64,000 nt of DNA, taken from NCBI GenBank assembly GCA_016190505.1, contig JACPQM010000046.1:62001-126000 (forward strand), in the 5' to 3' direction. Made by a program: the position numbers and the translations under genes. The stretch is from Chloroflexota bacterium. GTDB lineage: Bacteria > Chloroflexota > Dehalococcoidia > JACPQK01. The number at the start of each line of letters is the position of its first letter. Position 1 is the first letter of the stretch. Shown one piece after another: positions 17,171-26,078 of the stretch. The notes beneath the pieces are model-generated. The model was not told the origin of the DNA. It saw only the letters and a list, made by a program, of their open reading frames with translations, and searched no databases.

Positions 17171-19749
17171 TTACAAGAGTGGGCGATACAACCGGTCATG
17201 TCTGACGCCAACATAATCCGGGTAGACGTACTTCCCATCCCGGAAATTTGGTGAGCTACATTGCGTCACCAGTTCTACAGCCCCGACGGCACCGTCAGCA
17301 TCCACGTAGCTTTCAGCCATTATTACACAGTTCCCATCGTCGTCGAACAAAGCCTTATCCCCCACAAGCCGAGCTCCTTCCACCATAGTCACGCCAGTGC
17401 CCGTCATTCGTCCACCTAGTTTTCGAATCATGATAGACCCAGCGGTAATGGCGTACCGGGACATGCCGGTAGCCTTCACATGCTCGCTGCTCAGCATTTT
17501 CCGCATTTCACCAGTAGTAAACAACTCTCGCAATTCGCCGATAATGGCCCGAACGGCCTTGAGCGCAGTCAATGATACACCGGTCTTGTCACAAGGAAAC
17601 ATCGCAATAAAGCCGTCGCCCGTGAAGCAGTCAAATGCTCCTCCGTGCCGCCAGATCGCGTTGACTGCCGTCTCGCAATACAGATCGAGAACCTGATCCC
17701 ACTTGGTTCTTCCTAGGTTTGAGAGCAGTTGCGATGATCGTACTAGGTCAGAATAGACAACGGCGACGACGTCAGCATTCTTCAACTCCAACCATCGATC
17801 ACGCCGCTCCCTCTCCTCGACATCCTCGCGCTCGGGCGGCATCGCCCCCCCGTACATCTCCTTCAGACCAAGCAAAAGGTTCTTGAAAGCGCTGCTGTGC
17901 GCAACAAGCTGCTGGCGCGTCATCCGTTTGGAACTTAGGTGCTCTGCAAAATAGGCGAGGTGACGGGCGGCACCTGTAATAGACTCTGACCCTGCGGTGA
18001 GCTTCGCCAACTCCAGGATGGCGTCGTTCTCCACGTTGATTGCGAGCCTCGGATTCGTACGTGGGGCATTGTAGTCGCCCTCGTGAAGACGCCGGAGCAG
18101 ATGCGATCTCTGGAATTGTATGGGCATGTCCTCGAATACAGTGCCGTGCAAAGCATCCCTTACCTCTTCGTCTGAGAGAGTCAAAGAGGGAATCGAAACA
18201 TGCAGAAGCGCCTCACCGAGTTCCTTGTCGAATCGAGCCATGCAGACCGGACCGCTCCAGCAAGACCCACATGCCGTCAAGAAACCGGCGAGCCCCTGCT
18301 GTCGCACCTCTTCTTCCGTTAAAGGGTGCACGAGTTCTGTTGTCGGGTCAGGCACCCTATTAGTCCGGACATTCTCCTCGTTTTCCAATATACGGAGCAT
18401 AGCCCGGATGTTAGGTTCTCTGGCATCCACGACCGGATGCTGCTTGATCAGACCTCGGTCGGCGAGATTCGACGTATCATCGACATACCAGATCACACCT
18501 TCGTCCGACTTGCATTCCGGCAGCGGTTTGGCCTCATCCGACGTCAGAAGCGGTACTGGGATCCAACTTAGCGCCTTGGCAGCAAGCCGTCGCTTGTTCT
18601 TGTCAGCGTCATTCAAGAGATACGCGAGGAGTGCTTGCCCATGCCTCCTTCCAAGCTCCCGTATGGCGCCTTGCTGCTCATGGCTAGCAGCCACATACTG
18701 GTTGCACAGCCATCTAACATAATCAATGACCGCATGGTCGATGACAGCTTGGATGTCGTGGACTCGGCCCCTGCCCTCTTCCGTTTCGACCCTCGCAGCG
18801 GCCCGCTTGCGAATGTCGAGAACAGCCTTGTCATCATTTACCACAATCGTCAAGAACCTGTGCGGGCTTGGATAAAGGTCAGTTCCATAATCAGCGAACA
18901 CGCGCCTGGCAAAGAGGTAGACGTGGTCAGCCCCGTAAGGATTGAACCAGAGGCATCCGGATATGCCATCTTGAGGCCTGATAGGGTAGCAGTAGAATGA
19001 AGACCGAGGCAAATGGTCTTCGTCCATGTGACGACTCTTCAACCAGTCCCTGATCTGGTTTCTCACGTCTTTCGGCTCCGCGCCCCAACAAGCCACTCCG
19101 TCATTTGCCGGGAAGCCATCATTTCCCACATGAATCGGCATTTCATGAGCGGAGAAGAAATGTTGGACAATGTTGCGGAATTCAACTTCGTTCCATTCCA
19201 GTGTGTCTACTACGTTCTGCTCCATCGTCAGTATTACACGCGATCCGTGACTGCCAAGGGGTTCCGCAGTGGCAAGTTCTGGCCCCCCTCCAGCTTCCGG
19301 TTTCCTGACCAAGTAAACCAGTCTTTCCAGTTGGTCCACCAACGGCGTATCGTCCTGGTATCGTCCCTTGCGTACGTCGTCTGCACCTCCACCTGCGATG
19401 CGATTTGGTATGTTGACGTCAACCCCATTCCAAAGACGTTGCCGCGGTTTCTATCGGTGGTGCGCAGCTTCAACCTGTCCTCCGCAATTTGCCACTTGGA
19501 CACCTGGAAATTGCCAAGCTGGTTCAGCACGTCCGGATGAAACCCCACGCCATTGTCTTCAACAACGATTCTTCCGTGCGAGGGCGGTCGCACGCGTATG
19601 AGGGGCTTCATGTCATGGTCTAACTGCTGCGCAAGGTCACAGGCCTGTATGGAATTGGAGATCAATTCCCTCAGGACATCCTCCGGCCTGAACACGCCTC
19701 TGGGGATCGAATCAAGGTAGCCTTTGGGATCGATGGTGATTGCTGGCAT
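17171..19749 (-). pseudogene. GHKL (HSP90-like) ATPase fused to a class III nucleotide cyclase, interrupted by a frameshift
   Basis: Two overlapping frames make one protein of about 850 residues. The N-terminal frame (19749 to about 19360) has GHKL boxes: E-L-I-S-N-S-I-Q-A, D-N-G-V-G-F and G-M-G-L-T-S-T-Y. The second frame (to 17171) carries a long unassigned middle region, then a cyclase domain: V-V-Y-S-D-L-V-R-S-S with the first metal Asp, T-G-D-G-F-I-A-M-F with the second, and a late G-A-R-L. Where class III cyclases have G-D-T-V-N-x-A-A-R-L this reads G-V-T-M-V-E-G-A-R-L, so the usual substrate Asp and transition-state Asn look replaced. The frame break coincides with a tandem 11-base duplication. 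Base composition is lower in GC than neighbours, suggesting acquisition. If repaired it would be an ATP-responsive signalling or defence protein. Confidence 0.7.
19347..19368. repeat. 11-bp tandem duplication causing the frameshift
   Basis: GTATCGTCC occurs at 19347-19355 and again at 19358-19366, a period of 11 bases. Removing one 11-base unit joins the ATPase frame (A-R-D-D-T) directly to the downstream frame (P-L-V-D-Q-L) with no other change. This is therefore a simple duplication, either biological or introduced in sequencing/assembly. Confidence 0.75.
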
Positions 19750-19800
19750 CGGAACCTCCCCCCATCTTCGCCATAGCAGCCTGTTGTCTGTGTGGCGTCA

Positions 19801-21018
19801 TTACAGCTTGCGCATGAAGTGCGCTTCCAGCTCCTCGGCGTTCCTCCTGAACTCCTGCTGCATATGTGCGACGTACTCCGGCGTGTAGCCCAGCAGTCCG
19901 GCCATTACGGCCTGCTGATGCTGGCCCAGCGTAGGCGGCGGCAGGAACTCCTCGGGCACGCCTTCGGTCTTCATGGGGTTGCCCACCAGCTTGACCTTGC
20001 CACCCAGGGGATGGTCCACCTCTACAATCAAGTCGTTGGCCAGCACCTGGGGGTCCGCAGCCGTCTTGTCCACGGTGTTGACCGGCCCTCCAGCGATGTC
20101 CTCCACCTCAAACAGGGCCACCCACTGATCGGTGTTGAGCGTCTCCAGCTTCTTCTGGATAATGCCCTCCAGCTCCTCCCGGTAAAGATTGCGGCTTTCG
20201 TGGGTCTGGAACCGAGGTTCGTCTACCATCCACTCCTCGTCAATGACCCGGGCGATGCGGGGCCAGTTGGAGGCCAGGGCCACCCAACCGTCCCTGGTCC
20301 TGTAGATGCCCGAGGGCGTGTTGCCCAGGGAGCGGCTGCCGATAGGCTCGGGCACCTTCCCCGAGGAGAAGTAGTAGGAGAAGAAGGTGGTCATGATGGA
20401 CATCATGGACCCCACCATGGACACCTCCACCTGCCGGGCCTCCCCAGTCCGTTGCCGGTGGGTGAGAGCGGCGCAGGTGCCCAGGGCGGCATAGACGCCG
20501 GTGACCACGTCGCCGATCGGGGGGCCCGGCTTGAGGGGACGCCCGCCTGGTTCCCCAGTGACGCTGAGCACGCCGGAGTAGCCCATGGCCACCACGTCAT
20601 AGGCGGGGCGCCGAGAGCCGGGTCCTTTGTGGCCATAGCCACAGATCTCGCAGTAGACGACGGTGGGGTTGATCCTCTTCAAGGACTCGAAGTCGAACCC
20701 CAAACGCTCCAGGACCCCCAGGCGGAAGTTGCTCCAAACGACGTCGGAGACCTTCACCAGGTCCAGAACGGCTTGCTTGCCGCTAGGGGTGCGCATGTCC
20801 ACCACGATGGACTTTTTGCTCTTGTTAAGCGCCAGGTGATAGTAGTGCTCGCCTTTGTGCCCAGGGCCGCCCAGGCGCCGAGTCTGAGAGCCGGTAGTGG
20901 GCTCCACCTTTATCACCTCGGCCCCCAGGTCACCCAGGAGCATGGAGCCAAAGACACCGGCCATACCCGTCTCCAGGGCCAGCACCCTGATCCCCGACAG
21001 GGACGATTCCATGCCCAT
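19801..21018 (-). CDS. Family III CoA-transferase (CaiB/BaiF type)
   Basis: 405 residues. Family III motifs are clear: G-I-R-V-L-A-L-E at the start, L-G-A-E-V-I-K-V-E-P, N-K-S-K-K-S-I-V-V-D, and P-A-Y-D-V-V-A-M-G-Y-S-G with the Asp that forms the aspartyl-CoA anhydride. These enzymes move CoA between carboxylic acids (formate/oxalate, succinate/mesaconate and similar). Two ATGs lie two codons apart; AGGGGG precedes the first. It is 7 bases after the B12-binding gene and so forms one unit with the mutase components, suggesting activation of the acid that the mutase rearranges. Confidence 0.9.
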   Translation of the reverse strand: MGMESSLSGIRVLALETGMAGVFGSMLLGDLGAEVIKVEPTTGSQTRRLGGPGHKGEHYYHLALNKSKKSIVVDMRTPSGKQAVLDLVKVSDVVWSNFRLGVLERLGFDFESLKRINPTVVYCEICGYGHKGPGSRRPAYDVVAMGYSGVLSVTGEPGGRPLKPGPPIGDVVTGVYAALGTCAALTHRQRTGEARQVEVSMVGSMMSIMTTFFSYYFSSGKVPEPIGSRSLGNTPSGIYRTRDGWVALASNWPRIARVIDEEWMVDEPRFQTHESRNLYREELEGIIQKKLETLNTDQWVALFEVEDIAGGPVNTVDKTAADPQVLANDLIVEVDHPLGGKVKLVGNPMKTEGVPEEFLPPPTLGQHQQAVMAGLLGYTPEYVAHMQQEFRRNAEELEAHFMRKL

Positions 21019-21025
21019 CCACCCC

Positions 21026-21445
21026 CTAGGCGACGGCTTTGCCAGGCCGCTTCAGGTTGGCCTGTATGTAGGCCGCGATGTCCTTGACCAGGGTCCCCGG
21101 GCCGAAGACGGCATCCACGCCCTTCTCTTTGAGCACGGCTGCGTCTTCCGGCGGGATAACGCCCCCACCGATGACCAGGACATCGTCCACGCCCGTCTCT
21201 CTGAGAAGCTGCACCACTTTGGGGAAGTAGTAATCGTAGGTGGCGGACATGCAGCTCAGCCCTACCACATCCACGTCCTCCTGGACGGCTGCCTGAACGA
21301 TCGCTTCAGCGGTCTGGCGCAGCCCAGTGTAGATGACCTCCATGCCATGGTCCCGCAGCCCCATGGTGACCACCCAGGCGCCCCGGGAGTGGCCGTCCAG
21401 CCCGGGCTTGGCGATGAGCACCCGGATTGGCCTGTCCTGAGTCAT
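21026..21445 (-). CDS. Adenosylcobalamin-binding small subunit of an acyl-CoA mutase
   Basis: 139 residues from the ATG at 21445 (AAGGAGG three bases upstream), the right size for a stand-alone B12 domain. It has I-A-K-P-G-L-D-G-H-S-R-G, i.e. the D-x-H-x-x-G cobalt-ligand motif, then G-L-S-C-M-S-A and V-I-G-G-G-V-I-P, the other two nucleotide-tail contacts. It should assemble with the large subunit at 24204-25955, from which it is separated by a crotonase and a radical-SAM gene, an unusual arrangement. Confidence 0.9.
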   Translation of the reverse strand: MTQDRPIRVLIAKPGLDGHSRGAWVVTMGLRDHGMEVIYTGLRQTAEAIVQAAVQEDVDVVGLSCMSATYDYYFPKVVQLLRETGVDDVLVIGGGVIPPEDAAVLKEKGVDAVFGPGTLVKDIAAYIQANLKRPGKAVA

Positions 21446-21455
21446 ATAGCCTCCT

Positions 21456-23264
21456 TCAGTCGTAAACGGTCTCACAAGGGAGCAGGGCCACGGGGAGGCC
21501 CACCTCCCGCTCGATGTCCAGCCAGACCCGTCCGGTCAGGTCGCGCCCCCACGACCCCAGTCCAAACGGGCTCGAGGGAATGACCACCAGGTCGGGCCGC
21601 GGGCCGTCCCCGGCCAGGTACTCCTTCAGGTAGTCAATGAAGTCCTGTACTACCAGCAGGTCCCCCAGCATGATGTTGCCCCCCAGGTAGCGATTGGGAG
21701 GCACGCCCAACTCTATCTCGATGCCGCCCAGGCCGGGCGCCTCCGGCAGGGCCTGCTCCACCAGAGGCTTCACCAGCCGTGAGCTCAACAGCAACACCCG
21801 CCGGGCACCCTGTGCCCGAGCGATGTCGCGCAGGTCCTCCAGGTAGCGGGTGCGAAAGCCCTGGCCCAACATGACCACGCCCAGGTGATGGTCCATCTCC
21901 GGCGAGTACGGGTAGTACCAGCGGGACAGGTCTAACCGCAGGTCCGTAGTGCACCCGCCTCGCGCCACCGTGAGCAAGGCCGAGGCGGCGCCACTGTGGG
22001 CCACGACAGTGAGTAAGTCTCGGGCCTGGGGCCGGTCGCGCACCGGCAGAGCGTTCACGTGGGTTATCATGTCGCCCTGGCGCAGACCGCCCAGGGCCGC
22101 CGGCGACCCAGCTACCAGGCCAACGACAACGGGCAGGTTCTTACGCCCGGGGGTCAGGCCCTCTTCGTACAAGGTGGGCATAGCCACAACCGGCGTGGCG
22201 CAGATCCGCCGGATTGTCTGTACCCTTTCCACAATGGCCAGCCATACCTCGCTGGTATCAAACGGCGGTGTTTCAGAGAAGTAGCGACTGAAGCCGGGGA
22301 GGTTGACCTGCACCAGATGGGCCCGGTGGGCTTCCGCGTAGCTCACCGTTGCTTCCAGGTCGTCGAGCATGGTTGCCTGGCCGTCCACCGGCCAGGGGAC
22401 GACTACCGCGGCGAAGGGTATGCCGGCCTCTTGGAGCAACGACGGCGCGCCAACGGCCACTTCGGGGTGCCGGCCACCCATGAGACGCTGGCGCCGCTCG
22501 GGCGAGGCGCTGTTCAATGACAAATAGACATACAGAGGCTTCAGGGCGGCGAGTTCCTCGATGGCCCTGGGGCTGAGCTTCTCCCCGTTGGTGTAGATGC
22601 GCAGCGGCCGGTCAGTCCGTTCCCGCAGCAGGCGCAGTACGGGCAAGCTGTAGGGGCTGGCCAGGGCTTCCCATTGAGTGCCCAGGGAGGGAAACAGGGC
22701 AGTGCCCGCCCGGGGGTTGAAGTACCTCATTCGGGTAACCATCTCCTGGAAGGCCTCGGAGGTGGGCCGGCGCCGGGTGGGCAAGGCTAGGTCAGGAGGA
22801 TTGCCCTTGTGGTAGCAGAACACGCAGTCACAATCGCAAGCCTCGGCGCCGTAGCCGTAGACCTCGAACGGGTCGCCCGCGCTGGGGGAGAGCCACTGGC
22901 CGGGGTCGCGCACGCGGAAGCCGTCCACGGCCACCGGCTGGCCCCCTGACTCCAGCTCCACCAGGGACAGCATGGCCTCAAGCTGGCAGCGGACGAAGTC
23001 CAGGCGGGGCTCGTAGAGGGACAGGTTGCGCGTCTCCGGTGACTGGACAGCCTCGCGGCCACCGGCTGGCAGAGAGTAGCAGCCCCGGTCTCCCCCCAGG
23101 AAGCGGAAGCCCTCCAGCTTCACGTCCTGGCCCTGGTAAGTGGGCGCCACCAGGTCGAGCAACTGGGCGAGTGTGCCCCGGACCATGTCAGCCACAGGCT
23201 CCCGGTCCCCTACCGCAGCCGGGCGCAGAGGATAGCGGAAGACGTAGTCCCTGGGCTGTTCCAT
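21456..23264 (-). CDS. Radical SAM protein with internal PDZ and DUF512-like C-terminal domain
   Basis: 602 residues. Cys143, Cys147 and Cys150 form the CX3CX2C motif that binds the SAM [4Fe-4S] cluster (C-D-C-D-C-V-F-C, with an extra Cys145). The radical-SAM barrel runs to about residue 340. A PDZ-like segment follows (V-A-G-S-P-A-A-L-G-G-L-R-Q-G-D-M-I-T). The last 170 residues resemble the DUF512 domain (V-M-L-G-Q-G-F-R-T, then G-G-N-I-M-L-G-D-L-L-V). In the known DUF512 family the PDZ is N-terminal, so this order is unusual. It is encoded 10 bases upstream of the B12 subunit, within the mutase cluster. A role in cofactor or substrate maturation is a guess. Confidence 0.7.
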   Translation of the reverse strand: MEQPRDYVFRYPLRPAAVGDREPVADMVRGTLAQLLDLVAPTYQGQDVKLEGFRFLGGDRGCYSLPAGGREAVQSPETRNLSLYEPRLDFVRCQLEAMLSLVELESGGQPVAVDGFRVRDPGQWLSPSAGDPFEVYGYGAEACDCDCVFCYHKGNPPDLALPTRRRPTSEAFQEMVTRMRYFNPRAGTALFPSLGTQWEALASPYSLPVLRLLRERTDRPLRIYTNGEKLSPRAIEELAALKPLYVYLSLNSASPERRQRLMGGRHPEVAVGAPSLLQEAGIPFAAVVVPWPVDGQATMLDDLEATVSYAEAHRAHLVQVNLPGFSRYFSETPPFDTSEVWLAIVERVQTIRRICATPVVAMPTLYEEGLTPGRKNLPVVVGLVAGSPAALGGLRQGDMITHVNALPVRDRPQARDLLTVVAHSGAASALLTVARGGCTTDLRLDLSRWYYPYSPEMDHHLGVVMLGQGFRTRYLEDLRDIARAQGARRVLLLSSRLVKPLVEQALPEAPGLGGIEIELGVPPNRYLGGNIMLGDLLVVQDFIDYLKEYLAGDGPRPDLVVIPSSPFGLGSWGRDLTGRVWLDIEREVGLPVALLPCETVYD

Positions 23265-23276
23265 AAGCCTGCCTGG

Positions 23277-24053
23277 CTAGCGGCCCTGAAATGCGGGCTT
23301 GCGCTTCTCGGCAAAGGCACGCCTGGCTTCTTTGTTGTCTTCGCTGTTCCAGGCCCGGTCCACGATAGCCTGGAACTCCGTCTCAATCTCGGGGGCCAGG
23401 CGCTGGTCGGTGATGTGCCGGTTAATGATGCGCTTCGTACCGGCCATGGCCAGCGGACCGTTCTGGGCCAGCTCCTGGGCCAAGGCGTAGGTTACCTTGG
23501 GCAACTCCGCCTCGGGCGCCACGAAGTGGACCAGGCCGATCTCCCTGGCCCGCTGCGCCTCCATGAAGCGCCCGGTGAGGAAGATCTCCTTGGCTGCGGC
23601 CCCACCAAACAGGCCCACGAACTTTTGAATGGACCGGTAGTTGTACACCAGGCCCAGCTTGACCGGATTGATGCCTATGCGTGCCGTATCGGCGGCAACC
23701 CTGAAGTCACAGGTCACCGCCAGGTCGCAGCCGGCGCCCACGGCGAACCCATAGATCATGGCGATAATCGGAGCCGGGCAGTCCAGCACCGCCTTGAACG
23801 CCCGCTCGCTGGCGCCCCGGCGGCCGCCGCTCTCCTGGGCGCTGGAGCCCAGGTCCATGCCCGAGCAGAAGGACTGCTCCCCCGCCCCCCGGAGCACCAC
23901 CGCCCGCACGTCGGCATAGCTCTGGAAGGACTCGAGTGTGTCCGCCAGCGCTTCCAAGACCTCTAAATTGAGGGCATTGCGCCGCTCAGGGCGGTTAATG
24001 GTCAGGGTCCGGATGAACCCCTCCCCTGCCACCAGCAGTGCTGGCTCGGCCAT
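23277..24053 (-). CDS. Enoyl-CoA hydratase/isomerase (crotonase) family protein
   Basis: 258 residues with the crotonase fold: N-R-P-E-R-R-N-A-L-N, the oxyanion segment C-S-G-M-D-L, and G-F-A-V-G-A-G-C-D-L-A. In true hydratases two Glu residues add water; here the first position is Asp (G-C-D-L) and the second region reads I-N-P-V-K-L-G where P-E-x-x-L-G is usual, so neither catalytic Glu is obvious. It may be an isomerase, hydrolase or decarboxylase instead. It lies between the mutase large subunit and the radical-SAM gene, 12 bases from the latter. Confidence 0.8.
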   Translation of the reverse strand: MAEPALLVAGEGFIRTLTINRPERRNALNLEVLEALADTLESFQSYADVRAVVLRGAGEQSFCSGMDLGSSAQESGGRRGASERAFKAVLDCPAPIIAMIYGFAVGAGCDLAVTCDFRVAADTARIGINPVKLGLVYNYRSIQKFVGLFGGAAAKEIFLTGRFMEAQRAREIGLVHFVAPEAELPKVTYALAQELAQNGPLAMAGTKRIINRHITDQRLAPEIETEFQAIVDRAWNSEDNKEARRAFAEKRKPAFQGR

Positions 24054-24075
24054 GGTGTTTGCTCCTTGTTCGAGA

Positions 24076-24196
24076 TGTCATTCTGAGGCCCGACGTAGTC
24101 GGGGCGAAGAATCCGTGGTCCCCTCGTCTTTCTGCTCCTGAGCGGTCTATGCGCGGGGCACGGATTCTTCGGTCGCTGCGCTCCCTCAGAATGACA
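24076..24196. repeat. Palindromic MITE-like repeat (TGTCATTCTGAG family)
   Basis: The ends are TGTCATTCTGAG and its complement CTCAGAATGACA, and inner arms GAAGAATCCGTG and CACGGATTCTTC also pair, so 121 bases form a long interrupted hairpin. It sits between the crotonase and mutase genes and carries no gene. A related element lies at 33364-33498. Its transcript could terminate or stabilise the mutase mRNA. Confidence 0.75.
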
Positions 24197-24203
24197 AGGA
24201 CTA

Positions 24204-25955
24204 CTAGATGATGGCGTACTCTTTGTACTCGCCCAACACCTCGCGCATCACATCGCCCACCTCGCCAATAGTCGCGTAGGCCTGGGCGCACTGGATAAAC
24301 GCGGGGAAGGTGTTCTGACTCTCGTCTCGCAGGGCCTGATCGAGATTCTTGAGGCTGGCCTTGACCGCGGCATTGTCGCGCTCGGCGCGCAGGCGCTTGA
24401 GCTTGGCGATCTGGTTCTCTTCAGCGATGGCCCGTCGCTCCGGGTCATAAGGGTCTGCGACAAGCCGAGTGGTGAGCACCTCCAGCTCCTGGTCTCCCGT
24501 GAAGGTGTTGACCCCCACTACAACCTCTTCGCCAGTCTCGATCTTCTTATGATGCTCATAGGCGCTGCGGGCCACCTCCCGCTGAAGGTAGCCGCTCTCG
24601 GTGGCGGCGGCTGCCCCGCCCATGCCCTCGATGCGGTCTACCCATTCCCAGACCTCCGCCTCCACCTCGTCGGTAAGGGACTCCATGAAGTAGGACCCCG
24701 CGAAGGGGTCGCGTACCTGGCAAAGCTTGGATTCGTGGTAGAGGATGCGGGCGGCATCCTCAGCGAGCTGCTGGGACTCCAGGCTCCGGCCCAGCCGGAG
24801 GGGCTCGTCGTAGGGAGGCCAGGCGCTCGGCACCTGTCCGGTCATGGCTGCGGCAAACCCGCCGATGGTGGCCCTAACCAGGTTGTTCAGGGGGCGCTGG
24901 GCTTGCATGTCCTCGTGGCCCACCAGGCAGCCCTGGGTGCAACGCAGCAGCCAGCTCTTGGGGCTCTTGGAGCCGAAGCGCTCGCGCAGTATGCGCGCCC
25001 AGATGCGTCGCGAAGCGCGGTGGATGGCGATCTCCCGGAGCACGTCCATGCTCCCGCCCATCCCGTTGAAAGTGATCTGGGAGGCGAACTCGTCAATGTC
25101 CAGACCGGCGTTCACCCCGGCCCGCAGGTACTCGATGCCGTTGGCCATCATGTAGCCGGTGCACTGGGCGGCAGTGGCCCCCGCACCGCGCATGTGGGAG
25201 GAAATGTTCAGGATGTTCATATTGGGCATGTTCTTGGCGATGAACACGATGCTGTCACGGGTCAGGCGGAGGGACTGCTTGGGCGGGAAGAGGTACGCCC
25301 CCCGGCCGGTGTATTCCTTGAGGATGTCGTTCTGGGGTGTGCCCCGAAGCTTGTCCAGCCCGATCCCCCGCTTCTGGGCCAGGGCCACGTACATGGCGAT
25401 AAAGGCGTTGGCCGGGCCATTGATCGTCATGTTGGTGGCGATACGGTCCAGGTTGCGGTCCCCCTGGAAAGGCTCGAAGATGGTCTCGTAGTCCGCGAAG
25501 CTGCTGACGGCGACCCCCACCTTGCCCACCTCGCCCCGGGCCAGCGGATGGTCTGAGTCGAAGGCAAACTGGCTGGGCAAATCAAAGGCGAGGTTGGGTC
25601 CCACCCGCCAGCCGCGAACGATCATCTGCTTGTAGAAGTCGCGGGTGTCCTCGGCGGTGCCGTAGCCGGCGTACTGCCCCGCCCGCACCAGGCCGCCTAC
25701 GGCCAGGGAGCCTCCGCCACCCCGCACAGGACCCGACCCCGGAGGCAAGTCAGCATAGGTGCCCGCGGTGTAGGGGTACTGGCCGGGGAAGCCCACTTTG
25801 TCCAGGAAGTCAAACTCCTTGATGTCCAGGGGCGTGTAGAAGCGGGTGGAGGGTTTGTCCTTCTTGAATCGCTTCAGGGAGTCGGCCAGGGTGGTCTTCT
25901 CCCACTCCTGCTTCTTTCCGGCGAGCTTGTCGAGCCTATCCTTGTCCCACACCAT
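24204..25955 (-). CDS. B12-dependent acyl-CoA mutase large subunit, divergent
   Basis: 583 residues, the length of a mutase large subunit lacking the B12 domain. Recognisable blocks: R-A-G-Q-Y-A-G-Y-G-T-A-E-D-T, A-F-D-L-P-S-Q, G-E-V-G-K-V-G-V-A, G-T-P-Q-N-D-I-L-K-E-Y, and F-A-G-S-Y-F-M-E-S-L-T-D-E. The usual substrate-contact region before R-Q-Y-A-G-F is replaced by a glycine-rich insertion (G-P-V-R-G-G-G-G-S), the family's S-G-Y-H reads S-S-H, and the block after W-x-L-R differs. The Arg of P-P-K-Q-S-L-R is kept. The reaction is therefore a carbon-skeleton rearrangement of an acyl-CoA, not necessarily methylmalonyl-CoA. Partner: 21026-21445. Confidence 0.85.
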   Translation of the reverse strand: MVWDKDRLDKLAGKKQEWEKTTLADSLKRFKKDKPSTRFYTPLDIKEFDFLDKVGFPGQYPYTAGTYADLPPGSGPVRGGGGSLAVGGLVRAGQYAGYGTAEDTRDFYKQMIVRGWRVGPNLAFDLPSQFAFDSDHPLARGEVGKVGVAVSSFADYETIFEPFQGDRNLDRIATNMTINGPANAFIAMYVALAQKRGIGLDKLRGTPQNDILKEYTGRGAYLFPPKQSLRLTRDSIVFIAKNMPNMNILNISSHMRGAGATAAQCTGYMMANGIEYLRAGVNAGLDIDEFASQITFNGMGGSMDVLREIAIHRASRRIWARILRERFGSKSPKSWLLRCTQGCLVGHEDMQAQRPLNNLVRATIGGFAAAMTGQVPSAWPPYDEPLRLGRSLESQQLAEDAARILYHESKLCQVRDPFAGSYFMESLTDEVEAEVWEWVDRIEGMGGAAAATESGYLQREVARSAYEHHKKIETGEEVVVGVNTFTGDQELEVLTTRLVADPYDPERRAIAEENQIAKLKRLRAERDNAAVKASLKNLDQALRDESQNTFPAFIQCAQAYATIGEVGDVMREVLGEYKEYAII

Positions 25956-26078
25956 TAACCTCCATTAGAACCATAAGAGGGCGACGGCGTCGCCCTGACT
26001 CAAATGACTGACCGGGTTTCGATGCCCCTTTATTTAAGGCACGGAGATAGGCCTTGTCAAGGGGTAAGGGTTCGGGCA

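Noticed and set aside
24549-25556. 335-codon plus-strand frame opposite the mutase large subunit
   Set aside because: Antisense shadow; low-complexity His/Gly/Val composition and no start context.
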